A stretch of DNA of 12,270 bases from Selenomonas sp. (GTDB lineage Bacteria > Bacillota_C > Negativicutes > Selenomonadales > Selenomonadaceae), in NCBI RefSeq assembly GCF_024693525.1, contig NZ_JAILKR010000066.1, forward strand, positions 1 through 12,270, given 5' to 3'. Positions 1 through 7,010 of this stretch are shown piece by piece. Within the stretch, counting starts at the first letter, position 1, and each line of letters starts with the position of its first letter. Made by a program: the position numbers and the translations under genes. The notes under the pieces are model-generated. The model was not told the origin of the DNA. It ran no database searches and saw only the letters and a program-made list of their open reading frames with translations.

Positions 1-149
1 CGCGTTTAACTGTTTTCCAACTCTTAATTAAAAGGCAAAAATTTCTTGTAGCGGGTTGTCACCGGTGGAGCGTTGGTACTGGGGCCCCCGCCGCCGGCGA
101 TTTACCTCGAACACGAACTGGGTACTACTCCCCTGCAAACTATAATTTT
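1..149 (-). repeat. Left copy of a diverged non-coding repeat, cut by the window edge
   Basis: Read on the minus strand, this stretch aligns in order and spacing with plus-strand 12080-12221. Matching blocks are 132-148 with 12080-12096 (16 of 17 identical, core AGTTTGCAGG), 70-81 with 12141-12152 (10 of 12), a GC-rich GCCGG/GCCACCGC block near 89-100, 23-45 with 12177-12198 (GAAATTTTT followed by TTAATTAAG, one indel and two substitutions), and the end AAACGCG at 1-7. It has no open frame of note. It lies beyond the terminator of the neighbouring minus-strand gene and continues past the window start. The function is unknown; it could be an interspersed repeat (REP- or MITE-like) or a structured RNA. 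Confidence 0.7.
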
Positions 150-157
150 CTTATACC

Positions 158-192
158 AAAAGACCCGCTGTCTTTTCGACAACAGGTCTTTT
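158..192 (-). terminator. Rho-independent terminator, possibly bidirectional
   Basis: An 8-bp stem, AAAAGACC (158-165) with GGTCTTTT (185-192), encloses a second short stem TGTC (169-172) with GACA (178-181). On the minus strand the stem ends in GGTCTTTT, 17 bp after the stop codon of the 209-901 gene. The A/T flanks are symmetric, so it could also work on the plus strand. Confidence 0.65.
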
Positions 193-208
193 CTATCGCA
201 AACTGCTT

Positions 209-901
209 TTATTTGACTTTTATCACGCCGGGCTGGATGATTTTCCAGTTGTCATTGCGATTCTGGAATTTGGCTGGCAGGCGGACTTTGATTTCTTTGC
301 AGGTACCCGCTTCGTAGTTCGAGGCAAAGGTCTCTTTCATACCGCCTTCCGTATGGAGCTTTTCATCGTAGTCATGGAGTGGATTCGGCACAACGACGAA
401 GGCCCCGCCTGTCTCGGGAACTGGCCACGCCCAGTAGGTGCCCTCAGTCAGCTGCTTGACCTCGGCGAACTTTGGCGATACCATGCCATTTTCCTGTGCC
501 GCATGGTCAAGGCAAATCAAAAACGTAAGCTGATGGGTGCCGGCAAAGGTTTCGCAGGCCTCCAAAGCCTTTGGCACATCCATGCTAGCCGCCAGATTGT
601 TATAATCCTTCAAAAACTCCGCCCAGACTTCCTCAGCTCCTGTCGATTCCAACGGGTCGGGCTCCGGCGGCACAATCGCCACCGGCTGCGATTCCTCAAC
701 CGGCAGCTGCTTACGTTTTAGTTCCTTAATTTCCTGCTGGAGTTTTGCGATATCCTGCTCCAAGACTTCAATCTTCAAGAACTGCCTGCGGCCACTGATA
801 AGTATCGAACTGTTATAAGCACCTACCACTAAGCTCACAATTCCAATGACGCCTACTAATACCAACATCACTTGCGCTACTAACGGCGGGAATAACTCCA
901 T
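209..901 (-). CDS. Membrane-anchored coiled-coil protein of unknown function
   Basis: The product is 230 aa and its family is not recognised. Residues 8-28 form one hydrophobic helix (MLVLVGVIGIVSLVVGAY) with no clear signal-peptidase site, so it is probably an anchor. Residues about 42-66 are a charged heptad-like segment (EVLEQDIAKLQQEIKELKRK), a likely coiled coil. A Pro-rich linker (about 67-85) follows, then a soluble C-terminal domain of about 140 residues rich in aromatic and acidic residues, with a GGMKETF stretch and the phrase VVVPNPLHDYDEKLH. The ATG at 901 follows AAAGGA at a long spacing of about 10 nt. It lies 27 bp downstream of the 929-1645 gene, which has the same anchor plus coiled-coil layout, so the two are probably one operon and may be partners. 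It ends at the 158-192 terminator. Confidence 0.8.
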   Translation of the reverse strand: MELFPPLVAQVMLVLVGVIGIVSLVVGAYNSSILISGRRQFLKIEVLEQDIAKLQQEIKELKRKQLPVEESQPVAIVPPEPDPLESTGAEEVWAEFLKDYNNLAASMDVPKALEACETFAGTHQLTFLICLDHAAQENGMVSPKFAEVKQLTEGTYWAWPVPETGGAFVVVPNPLHDYDEKLHTEGGMKETFASNYEAGTCKEIKVRLPAKFQNRNDNWKIIQPGVIKVK

Positions 902-928
902 GACATTCGCATCCTTTCTGAGGGAATT

Positions 929-1645
929 TTATTTTGTCTTGCCATTCAGCCGGTCAGCCAAATCGAGGATATTGCGGATACGCATGGCCTCGGTGGCTGT
1001 CAGCATGCGGTCATCATTCGAACCGTTAACGCCGAGCATGCTGATTTTTGCAGCCAGAACGGCTGCAACTTCTCGCATGGCCTTGCCTGTCTCCGCATCG
1101 ACGGGCTGGTCACACCATTCCATGATACCCGTATCCGTCTGGGTCGTTGTCACCGCCCCCTGGGCCCGGATATGGAACAGCTGGTCATCGGTGGGCTGCA
1201 AGTCTACCCCCTGGAACCCCATGGGCCGGCCGCCGCGATGGCGCAGAATTACATGCATGACAGCCACACCATCTGTACCGCGGACGAGATAGGGCTGGAA
1301 GAAAATCCCGTCTTCCTCCGGGTCTTCATAGCGGTATGTGGTGGAGCCATCCGCTTCCTGTGTGACCTTCATATCGGCAATGAGCCCACGGATGACCTGA
1401 TCCGGTTCCTCACTGCGCCCCAAACGCTGGTCGAGAAGTTCCTGTTTCCGGCGGGCCTTTTCCCTGGCCGCCGCTTCCTTGGCTTCCCGTTCCTGTATGG
1501 CCGCTAGTTTTGCGGCCTCCTGTTTATCCTTTTCCGCCTGCACTACCGCCCGGGTTTCATTGTAATGAATCGCTGCGACAGCACCTGCACCACCGGCCAC
1601 AGCTATGACCAGCAATCCCGCTACTGCATAGGATATCTTGCCCAT
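929..1645 (-). CDS. Membrane-anchored Ala/Lys/Glu-rich coiled-coil protein of unknown function
   Basis: The product is 238 aa and no family is recognised. A single N-terminal hydrophobic helix (residues about 6-26, AVAGLLVIAVAGGAGAVAA) is followed by a highly charged Ala/Lys/Glu/Arg segment (about 32-72, with AAKLAAIQEREAKEAAAREK), very likely one long helix or coiled coil. A globular C-terminal domain of about 160 residues follows, with a YRYEDPEEDGIFFQPYL stretch and a C-terminal helical part. The ATG at 1645 has a good ribosome binding site (GGGAGG, 4-5 nt spacer). It is the first gene of a two-gene unit with the 209-901 gene. The 120-bp gap to the upstream sua5 stop shows no convincing terminator, so read-through from the translation operon is possible. 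Confidence 0.8.
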   Translation of the reverse strand: MGKISYAVAGLLVIAVAGGAGAVAAIHYNETRAVVQAEKDKQEAAKLAAIQEREAKEAAAREKARRKQELLDQRLGRSEEPDQVIRGLIADMKVTQEADGSTTYRYEDPEEDGIFFQPYLVRGTDGVAVMHVILRHRGGRPMGFQGVDLQPTDDQLFHIRAQGAVTTTQTDTGIMEWCDQPVDAETGKAMREVAAVLAAKISMLGVNGSNDDRMLTATEAMRIRNILDLADRLNGKTK

Positions 1646-1765
1646 GATGCCTCCCCCTTACCTTTACATCGAAATCTTCTTGCGAAGAAACTACTTTCCC
1701 ATACTCTTCCTAATTCTCATATACGACAAACAGAATTTTTTTCCTGCTCATTCGATAGATTTTGC
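1646..1765. other. Intergenic gap without a clear promoter or terminator
   Basis: AT-rich spacer between sua5 and the two-gene membrane-protein unit. I see only a small hairpin (TTCTT-gcg-AAGAA, around 1679-1691) and a run of seven T on the plus strand near 1736. No sigma-A pair with good spacing was found on the minus strand. Confidence 0.4.
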
Positions 1766-2836
1766 TTACGCTTTAATCGTGCGAAAGCCGCTGGCCTTGT
1801 GGAGCCGGTTCATGATAGCCAGCCCCAAACCATCGCTTACCGTCCCTTCTCCCAAAAGGACGTCTGCCGGTTTGTCATCAAAGCTTCGGAGGGCTTCGTA
1901 GATATTGGCGGCAATGGCTGGCAAGTCCTGCTGATGTCCGTAGTCGGCCATTAAGTCCTCGGCCACCACGCCTTTTAAGTCCTGCAGGACTTCGTGGCTG
2001 GCCACTACCCCCACGGTATGTCCCTGGGCCTGCAGCCGTTCAATTTCCCGCTGGAACGCCCTCGCCATGCGGGTGGGCATGCCTTCAATCAGCGTCATCG
2101 GCGCCTTGGGGGCATAATGGGTGTATTTCATACCGGGCGCCTTCGGCACTACTTTTTCTCCGACCAGCGCCGGATCAAGGTCCACATTTTCCTCACCGAG
2201 AAGTTCCCCCAGCATTTCCCGAGTCACGGCACCAGGGCGCAGGATAACGGCCTTCTCTCCCGTGCAATCGACAATTGTCGACTCGACACCGAAATGACAG
2301 GCGCCACCATCGAGAATCAACGGAATGCGGCCATCCATATCCCGGGCAACGGATTCAGCCGTAGTCGGACTCGGACGACCGGAGATATTGGCCGAGGGCG
2401 CCGCCACGGGCACACCGGCCTCTTTAATCATCGCCCGGGCCACATCGTTTTCCGGCATGCGGATGCCCACGGTATCAAGCCCCCCGGTGATGCGGTCGGG
2501 CACAATGCTTCGCCGCTTCATGATAAGGGTAATGGGCCCGGGACAGAAGGCCGCCATGAGTTTTTCCGCCATCGGCGGGATGACCGCCGCAATCTGGTCT
2601 ACCATCGACCGGTTGGCCACATGCAGAATCAGCGGATTGTCTGACGGCCGCCCCTTGGCGTCGTAAATCTTGGCGCAAGCATCGCCGTCAAGGCCGTTGG
2701 CCCCCAGGCCATAGACCGTTTCCGTCGGGAAGGCCACCAGTCCCCCCTGCCGGAGGATTTCCCCGGCTCGTTGCAAGTCTTCTTTCTGTTCTTTTATCCG
2801 TTCTATCTTTACGATTTCCGTCTGCAAGTCACTCAC
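1766..2836 (-). CDS. sua5: L-threonylcarbamoyladenylate synthase (Sua5/YrdC/YwlC family)
   Basis: The product makes threonylcarbamoyl-AMP from Thr, bicarbonate and ATP, the first step of t6A37 formation in ANN-decoding tRNAs. The full Sua5 layout is present. An N-terminal YrdC domain (about 25-210) carries AFPTETVYGLGAN, YDAKGRPSDNPLI and PSANISGRPSPTTAE. A linker with APGMKYTHYAPKAP (233-246) follows, then a C-terminal Sua5 domain ending GLGLAIMNRLHKASG. The chosen start is GTG at 2836: it overlaps the prmC stop as GTGA and has GGAG six bases upstream, giving 356 aa. An in-frame GTG at 2848 lies inside prmC and has no ribosome binding site of its own. Translation is probably coupled to prmC. 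The gene is also called ywlC or tsaC2 in some genomes. Confidence 0.95.
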   Translation of the reverse strand: MSDLQTEIVKIERIKEQKEDLQRAGEILRQGGLVAFPTETVYGLGANGLDGDACAKIYDAKGRPSDNPLILHVANRSMVDQIAAVIPPMAEKLMAAFCPGPITLIMKRRSIVPDRITGGLDTVGIRMPENDVARAMIKEAGVPVAAPSANISGRPSPTTAESVARDMDGRIPLILDGGACHFGVESTIVDCTGEKAVILRPGAVTREMLGELLGEENVDLDPALVGEKVVPKAPGMKYTHYAPKAPMTLIEGMPTRMARAFQREIERLQAQGHTVGVVASHEVLQDLKGVVAEDLMADYGHQQDLPAIAANIYEALRSFDDKPADVLLGEGTVSDGLGLAIMNRLHKASGFRTIKA

Positions 2837-3708
2837 TTCTTTCTCCACGCCACGACTACGCGGTCGATGCCGGCATAGTCCTTGATGATTTCCGTCCGCT
2901 CAATCAGTGGATGTTCCTTGGCTAGGTTTGCTACTGCTTCGGCCTGATGAATCCCCACCTCAAAGGCCATGAAGCCGCCTGCCTCCAGCATAGCCGGAGC
3001 CTCGGCACAGAGGCGGCGATAAAAGTCCAAGCCATCCGCGCCGCCGCAGAGGGCTGTCATGGGCTCTTTACAGCGCACCTCCGGTGCCAGCGTCTCAATA
3101 TCGGCCTGGGGGATATAGGGAGGATTGGAAAGAATCGCCGTATAGGTATTGCCCTTGATGGGTTCCAGCAAATCCCCCGTATGGAAGGTAATGCGCTCCA
3201 CCAGCCCCAGGGATTCCGCATTCTGTTCCGCCACAGCCCGAGCGGCGGGGCTGATGTCGACGGTGTCGGCCTCGGTACCTTCCGTGAAATGCAAAACCGA
3301 CAGGCAGATAGCACCGCTCCCCGTACCGATATCGGCAAAGCGATGATTCCCTCCCGGCAGCCCCTTCAAGGCGTCGACAGCGGTCTGAACCAGTATCTCT
3401 GTATCCGGTCTTGGCACCAGCGTATCCGAAGTGACCCGGAAGGTCAATCCCATAAATTCCTTTTCGCCCAGGATGTAGGCCACGGGGACATGGGCCACGC
3501 GTTTTTTTATCATTTCCCGATAGGCAGCCAGCTCCTCAGCCTGCAGGGGTTCATCAAAGTGAACATAGAGGTAAATGCGCTGCTTCTTGAGCAGATGGGA
3601 AAGCAGTACCTCCGCGTCAAGGCGCGGGGATTCCACGCCTTTCTGCTCAAAGTACTGCTCGGTCCACTTGAGTATCCTGCCTATCGTCCAGATTTCGTTA
3701 TTTGCCAT
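2833..3708 (-). CDS. prmC: Peptide chain release factor N5-glutamine methyltransferase
   Basis: A SAM-dependent enzyme that methylates the Gln of the GGQ motif of release factors. The length of 291 aa is normal for PrmC/HemK. Residues 1-90 form the helical N-terminal release-factor-binding domain, with SPRLDAEVLLSHLL and the family phrase VAYILGEKEF. The junction VPRPDTE (98-104) follows. The methyltransferase domain has motif I DIGTGSGAI (126-134) and the catalytic NPPY at 195-198. The ATG at 3708 is preceded by AGGTGA at about 8 nt and lies 3 bp after the stop of prfA, whose product is its substrate. The last codons overlap the sua5 start. No key residue is missing. Confidence 0.97.
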   Translation of the reverse strand: MANNEIWTIGRILKWTEQYFEQKGVESPRLDAEVLLSHLLKKQRIYLYVHFDEPLQAEELAAYREMIKKRVAHVPVAYILGEKEFMGLTFRVTSDTLVPRPDTEILVQTAVDALKGLPGGNHRFADIGTGSGAICLSVLHFTEGTEADTVDISPAARAVAEQNAESLGLVERITFHTGDLLEPIKGNTYTAILSNPPYIPQADIETLAPEVRCKEPMTALCGGADGLDFYRRLCAEAPAMLEAGGFMAFEVGIHQAEAVANLAKEHPLIERTEIIKDYAGIDRVVVAWRKK

Positions 3709-3711
3709 ATC

Positions 3712-4779
3712 TTATTTCACCTGTTTCAGCCGTTCTGCCTGATCTGCCGTGATAAGTGCGTTTAAAATCTCCTCGAGTTCCCCATTCAGCACGGCATCGA
3801 TTTTGTGCAGGGTCAAGCCGATGCGATGGTCCGTGACACGCCCCTGGGGGAAATTGTAGGTGCGGATGCGCTCACTGCGGTCACCGGAACCGACCTGGCT
3901 CCGGCGGTCAGCAGCCACAGCATCCTCCTGCTCCTGGCGCGCCTTGTCGAGGATTCGCGCCCGCAAGACCTTCATGGCTTTTTCCTTGTTCTTGAGCTGG
4001 GATTTTTCATCCTGGCACTGCACGACGATACCCGTCGGCAGATGGGTGATGCGAATGGCCGTTTCCGTACGGTTTACGTACTGGCCGCCGGCACCGGAGG
4101 CACAATAGGTGTCAATGCGAAGCTCATTGGGGTTGATGTCCACCTCCACATCCTCCACCTCTGGCAGGACAGCCACCGTAACCGCCGAAGTATGGATGCG
4201 CCCGCCAGACTCCGTGGCCGGCACCCGCTGGACGCGATGGGTACCGCTCTCGTATTTGAGGCGGCTGTAGGCGCCAAAACCCTTGACCATGAAGGATACT
4301 TCCTTGAACCCGCCGATTTCCGTAGCGTTGGCATCGAGGAGCTCCGTGCGCCAGCCCTGTTTCTCGGCATAACGCGAATACATGCGGAACAAATCGCCGG
4401 CAAACAGTGCCGCTTCCTCGCCGCCGACACCGCCGCGAATCTCCACGATGACATTTTTATCGTCATTGGGGTCTTTCGGGAGGAGCAAAATCGGCAATTC
4501 CTGGTCCAGGGCCTCTTTTTTTTCCATAAGGTCCGCCAGTTCCTCTTCCACCAGCTTGCGCATTTCATCGTCTAGGGATTCTTCAAACATTGCCCTGTCT
4601 TCTTCGATGCCCTTGACCACCTGCTTGTATTCGCGGAACTTTTCCACGATGGGCGTAAGGGAGGCATGCTCCTTGTTGTAGCGCTGCCAGCGGTCAATAT
4701 CGGCGATGTTGGCGGGGTCACTTATCAGCGACTCCAATTCCAAATATTTATCTTCAACGGCCTGGAGTTTTTCCAGCAC
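3712..4779 (-). CDS. prfA: Peptide chain release factor 1
   Basis: RF1 reads UAA and UAG stop codons and triggers peptide release on the ribosome. The PAT tripeptide in [10 protein letters not shown] (about residues 187-189) is the stop-codon recognition motif that distinguishes RF1 from RF2. The catalytic GGQ (about 231-233) lies in [17 protein letters not shown], with Tyr where many RF1 proteins have His. The N-terminal helical domain is complete. The chosen start is GTG at 4779, which gives the typical RF1 opening [12 protein letters not shown] and a normal length of 355 aa. The ribosome binding site AGAGGTG lies 6 bases upstream. The in-frame GTG at 4788 is itself part of that ribosome binding site and so is unlikely to be used. 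It lies 16 bp after the DUF1385 gene and 3 bp before prmC. Confidence 0.97.
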   Translation of the reverse strand: MLEKLQAVEDKYLELESLISDPANIADIDRWQRYNKEHASLTPIVEKFREYKQVVKGIEEDRAMFEESLDDEMRKLVEEELADLMEKKEALDQELPILLLPKDPNDDKNVIVEIRGGVGGEEAALFAGDLFRMYSRYAEKQGWRTELLDANATEIGGFKEVSFMVKGFGAYSRLKYESGTHRVQRVPATESGGRIHTSAVTVAVLPEVEDVEVDINPNELRIDTYCASGAGGQYVNRTETAIRITHLPTGIVVQCQDEKSQLKNKEKAMKVLRARILDKARQEQEDAVAADRRSQVGSGDRSERIRTYNFPQGRVTDHRIGLTLHKIDAVLNGELEEILNALITADQAERLKQVK

Positions 4780-4795
4780 GTAATTCACCTCTTCT

Positions 4796-5710
4796 TTAGG
4801 GTACTAATACTTCTTCCGTCTTGCGGTATTCACCGGAACCCGCTTTGATTTCTTCTTCCGGCAATACGGCCTTTAACGACTCGATGGCCACCTCTACCAT
4901 CTCATCCTCCGGCGGACGCGTGGTGAGGTACTGGAGCCACAATCCCGGCTTGATTGCCGTCTGGATGATGGCATTTTGACTGCGTCCTGCCAGGCGGATA
5001 ATCTCGTAGGAAATTCCCGCTACCACTGGCAGCAGCAGGATGCGGCTGGCAATGCGCTCCCACAGGGACGGCCAACCCAAAAAGGCAAAGACAAAAATCG
5101 AAACCAACATGACAATGAGCAGAAAGTTGGTGCCACAGCGCGGATGCAGCCGCGAGAACTTCTGCACATTCTCCACCGTCAGCGGCAAGCCGGCCTCGTA
5201 GCAGTGGATGGTCTTATGCTCAGCACCGTGGTATTGGAACACCCGGCGGATATCCTTCATGCGCGAAATTCCCCAGATATACAGCAGGAAAATCGCCAAG
5301 CGCAGAAATCCTTCCATGAGATTCAAAAAGAACGGATCCTCTGTGATGTCATGGAATAACTTCGCCGCCCCCGTGGGAATGGCGATAAAGAGAATGCTGG
5401 CCAATACCAGCGCAAACACGATGGTCCCCGCCAACTCCTTATCGGTCAGCTTCTCATCCTCTTCGCCAGCCATCTGGGCCGAATACGAGAGGGATTTCAT
5501 GCCGATTATCAGCGACTCGACCAAGGAGACCGAACCGCGCAGCATCGGTTTCTTTAGGATGGGGAAGCGCTCGGTGATGGAATGCACCGGATTCGCCTCG
5601 ACCTGAATCTCGCCCTGCGGGTCACGAACGGCCGTAGCCGTCAACTTGGGCCCGCGCATCATAACGCCTTCTATGACGGCCTGGCCGCCAACCATCAATC
5701 TATTCTGCAA
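4796..5710 (-). CDS. DUF1385 family membrane protein (YqhQ-like)
   Basis: A 304-aa multi-pass membrane protein of the DUF1385 family, whose biochemical role is unknown. The N-terminal signature [16 protein letters not shown] and the motif [15 protein letters not shown] (160-174) are family hallmarks. HPRCGTNF (189-196) precedes a hydrophobic segment. The His, Glu and Cys residues suggest metal binding, which is inference. Membrane segments lie at about 93-115, 132-148, 193-213 and 222-242. Translation starts at TTG (5710): a strong AGGAGG lies 7-8 bases upstream, whereas the next ATG (codon 6) is too far from it. Its place between rpmE and prfA is common in Clostridia and Negativicutes. It appears to open the DUF1385-prfA-prmC-sua5 operon, because a terminator separates it from rpmE. 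Confidence 0.92.
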   Translation of the reverse strand: MQNRLMVGGQAVIEGVMMRGPKLTATAVRDPQGEIQVEANPVHSITERFPILKKPMLRGSVSLVESLIIGMKSLSYSAQMAGEEDEKLTDKELAGTIVFALVLASILFIAIPTGAAKLFHDITEDPFFLNLMEGFLRLAIFLLYIWGISRMKDIRRVFQYHGAEHKTIHCYEAGLPLTVENVQKFSRLHPRCGTNFLLIVMLVSIFVFAFLGWPSLWERIASRILLLPVVAGISYEIIRLAGRSQNAIIQTAIKPGLWLQYLTTRPPEDEMVEVAIESLKAVLPEEEIKAGSGEYRKTEEVLVP

Positions 5711-5783
5711 AGGTAATTCCTCCTATTCTTTTTGGAAGTACCGATTATTTCCCTAATCTTATGAATTGCCTTAATCGGCTCAC

Positions 5784-5822
5784 ATAATAAAATAAGCAGA
5801 ACAGATTGCTCTGCTCTGCTTA
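5784..5822 (-). terminator. Rho-independent terminator after rpmE
   Basis: On the minus strand TAAGCAGA pairs with TCTGCTTA (5793-5800 with 5815-5822). A G-U pair and a CAGA/TCTG extension follow, closed by a GCAA (GNRA) tetraloop. The stem is followed by TTTTATTAT. It starts 12 bp after the rpmE stop and separates rpmE from the DUF1385 gene. Confidence 0.85.
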
Positions 5823-5834
5823 CTTGTCGTTCGA

Positions 5835-6035
5835 TTATTTCTTGGCGAGACGCTTGTTGAACTTCTCGATACGACCACCTGCCTGAACGTCACGCTGACG
5901 ACCCGTGAAGAACGGATGGCATTTGGAGCAAACATCGATACGAAGATCTGCAACCGTAGAACCCGTTTTGAACGTGTTGCCGCAGCCGCAGGTTACCGTA
6001 GCCTCGTGGAATTCCGGATGGATACCCTTTTTCAT
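5835..6035 (-). CDS. rpmE: 50S ribosomal protein L31, zinc-binding (type A)
   Basis: At 66 aa this is the usual size for L31. It has the zinc-binding cysteines of the C+ form, C16 and C18 (TCGCGNTF) with C36 and C39 ([12 protein letters not shown]). The typical opening [16 protein letters not shown] and the C-terminal [14 protein letters not shown] are both present. L31 bridges the 50S and 30S subunits, and C+ forms can act as a zinc store that is replaced by C-minus paralogues under zinc limitation (family knowledge). The ATG at 6035 has GAGGTG 5 bases upstream. It is monocistronic by sequence: a strong promoter lies at 6181-6209, a leader of about 139 nt follows, and a terminator lies at 5784-5822. 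Confidence 0.98.
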   Translation of the reverse strand: MKKGIHPEFHEATVTCGCGNTFKTGSTVADLRIDVCSKCHPFFTGRQRDVQAGGRIEKFNKRLAKK

Positions 6036-6174
6036 TATTACACCTCGCTTTCACCCCAAGAAACTGGGAATTGATACAAGCTCACTATGCGCAAGCTTGG
6101 TTTAGACCTAGCTCCCCGTCGGGGTAAAGCCAGTCAATCTTTGACTTGGAAACAGACGTCATTACGTCCATTAC
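6036..6174 (-). promoter_or_regulatory. Long structured 5' leader of rpmE, candidate L31 leader
   Basis: About 139 nt lie between the predicted transcription start and the rpmE ATG. The leader can form a row of short stems: GACGT/ACGTC (6155-6168), AGTCAA/TTGACT (6132-6146), CCCC/GGGG (6114-6124), CAAGCT/AGCTTG (6077-6099) and CCCA/TGGG (6055-6068). Ribosomal-protein leaders that control their own gene are known, including ones in front of L31 genes in several phyla. Whether this one belongs to such a family cannot be told by eye. Confidence 0.4.
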
Positions 6175-6180
6175 TGCATT

Positions 6181-6209
6181 ATTATATCACGGCACCGTAC
6201 ACTGTGCAA
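6181..6209 (-). promoter_or_regulatory. Sigma-A promoter of rpmE
   Basis: On the minus strand TTGCAC (6204-6209), a 17-bp spacer and a perfect TATAAT (6181-6186). The -35 box starts only 7 bp after the stop codon of the perR-like gene. The predicted start point is near 6174. Confidence 0.8.
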
Positions 6210-6216
6210 GGGAATT

Positions 6217-6669
6217 TCAATGTTTTCCCCCCTTGCCAGCTTTCTGGCACTCCGGACAAATCCCAAAGAAATAATATTGATGGTCCGTAATCGCATAGCC
6301 AGTCTCGACGGCAGCCTGCTGCTCCATCGCCTCTGAGGACAAGTTCCCCATAATGTCATCTACACGCCCGCAGCAAGTGCAGCGGACATGGGGATGATGC
6401 GACGTGTTGGCATCGTAACGAAAGGCCTCTTCGCCAAGGTTGAGTTCCTGTGCCAGGCCAACTTCGCAGAGAATCGCCAGCGCTTTGTAGACCGTGGCCA
6501 GACTCATGGTCGGATAATAGGGCTGAAGCTCTTGATAAATTGTCTCCGCATTGGGGTGCGCTGTCGTATGAGCGAGCACATCATAGACAGCCAACCGCTG
6601 CGGAGTAACCTTAAAACCGTGCTCCCGCAAAAGGGCCGTTACTTCTTTGGGTTTTAACCTTGTCTTCAT
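6217..6669 (-). CDS. perR: Fur-family transcriptional repressor, PerR-like
   Basis: A 150-aa metal-dependent repressor. The N-terminal winged helix contains VTPQRLAVYDVL and the recognition-helix phrase SLATVYKAL. The structural zinc site is C97-x2-C100 with C138-x2-C141. Residues matching the regulatory metal ligands of B. subtilis PerR are all present: H38, D86, H92, H94 and D105. The Asp at the last position, where Fur has Glu, favours peroxide-sensing PerR over Fur or Zur. The ATG at 6669 has AAAGGA upstream. Its promoter (6725-6754) and a palindromic box at 6699-6719 suggest autoregulation. No PerR target such as a catalase or peroxiredoxin gene is in the window. No clear terminator follows, and the rpmE promoter begins right after the stop. 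Confidence 0.88.
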   Translation of the reverse strand: MKTRLKPKEVTALLREHGFKVTPQRLAVYDVLAHTTAHPNAETIYQELQPYYPTMSLATVYKALAILCEVGLAQELNLGEEAFRYDANTSHHPHVRCTCCGRVDDIMGNLSSEAMEQQAAVETGYAITDHQYYFFGICPECQKAGKGGKH

Positions 6670-6698
6670 GACAAATTCCTTTCTTGATGACAGGGTAA

Positions 6699-6719
6699 CA
6701 AATAATGATTATCTATTTG
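6699..6719. promoter_or_regulatory. Fur/PerR-type operator in the perR promoter region
   Basis: ATAAT-G-ATTAT (6702-6712) is a perfect inverted repeat close to the ATAAT-N-ATTAT core of Fur and PerR boxes. A second, offset pair CAAATA/TATTTG flanks it (6699-6704 and 6714-6719). It overlaps the region just after the predicted transcription start, where a bound repressor would block initiation. Confidence 0.6.
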
Positions 6720-6724
6720 TATTT

Positions 6725-6754
6725 ATTTTATCTGATTACCGGCCCTTCTGTCAA
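6725..6754 (-). promoter_or_regulatory. Sigma-A promoter of the perR-like gene
   Basis: On the minus strand a perfect TTGACA (6749-6754), an 18-bp spacer and TAAAAT (6725-6730). The -35 box is separated by a single base from the T-run of the upstream terminator. Confidence 0.75.
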
Positions 6755-6755
6755 T

Positions 6756-6791
6756 AAAAAAAACACCACCACCGGTCTCCCGGCAGTGGTG
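6756..6791 (-). terminator. Rho-independent terminator of the 48-aa gene
   Basis: On the minus strand CACCAC pairs with GTGGTG (6786-6791 with 6764-6769). A 2-bp mismatch and then CCGG/CCGG with a GAGA loop follow. Eight T residues (6756-6763) come directly after the stem. Confidence 0.9.
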
Positions 6792-6810
6792 CCTCGGCTG
6801 CTCCTCGAAA

Positions 6811-6957
6811 TCAAGCAACCTCTGTTTTCTTATCAGCCTTTGGTTCAACTACAACGCCAGCATTCCGCAGCAGCTCAGCTGCGCGGCGAATCTGTACCGT
6901 GCGCTCAAAAAAGACGCACTCTTTGTTCCAGTTGATGCTAGTACGGGTCTTTTTCAT
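6811..6957 (-). CDS. Small protein of 48 aa, unknown function
   Basis: The family is not recognised. The frame opens at 7020, but the ATG at 6957 is chosen because AGGAGA lies 7 bases upstream and the longer form would begin upstream of the predicted transcription start. The protein is basic at the start (MKKTRTSINWNKE), has a central amphipathic stretch (RTVQIRRAAELLRNAG) and a Lys/Glu-rich tail. There is no signal peptide, membrane segment or cysteine pair. Its own promoter (7011-7039), strong ribosome binding site and strong terminator (6756-6791) make it a complete monocistronic gene rather than a chance frame. Confidence 0.75.
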   Translation of the reverse strand: MKKTRTSINWNKECVFFERTVQIRRAAELLRNAGVVVEPKADKKTEVA

Positions 6958-7010
6958 GATAGTCTCTCCTTTGCGATAAATATAAGATAAGTTCAAGATA
7001 ACTTTATGGT

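Noticed and set aside
1994..2644. Long plus-strand open frame opposite sua5
   Set aside because: It lies wholly antisense to a gene with clear Sua5 motifs, and its His/Arg/Gly-rich product is typical of a reverse-strand shadow in GC-rich codons.
2947..3765. Plus-strand open frame of 272 codons opposite prmC
   Set aside because: It is antisense to a complete prmC with intact motifs, and the product resembles no family.
3805..4575. Plus-strand open frame of 256 codons opposite prfA
   Set aside because: It is antisense to a complete prfA with PAT and GGQ motifs.
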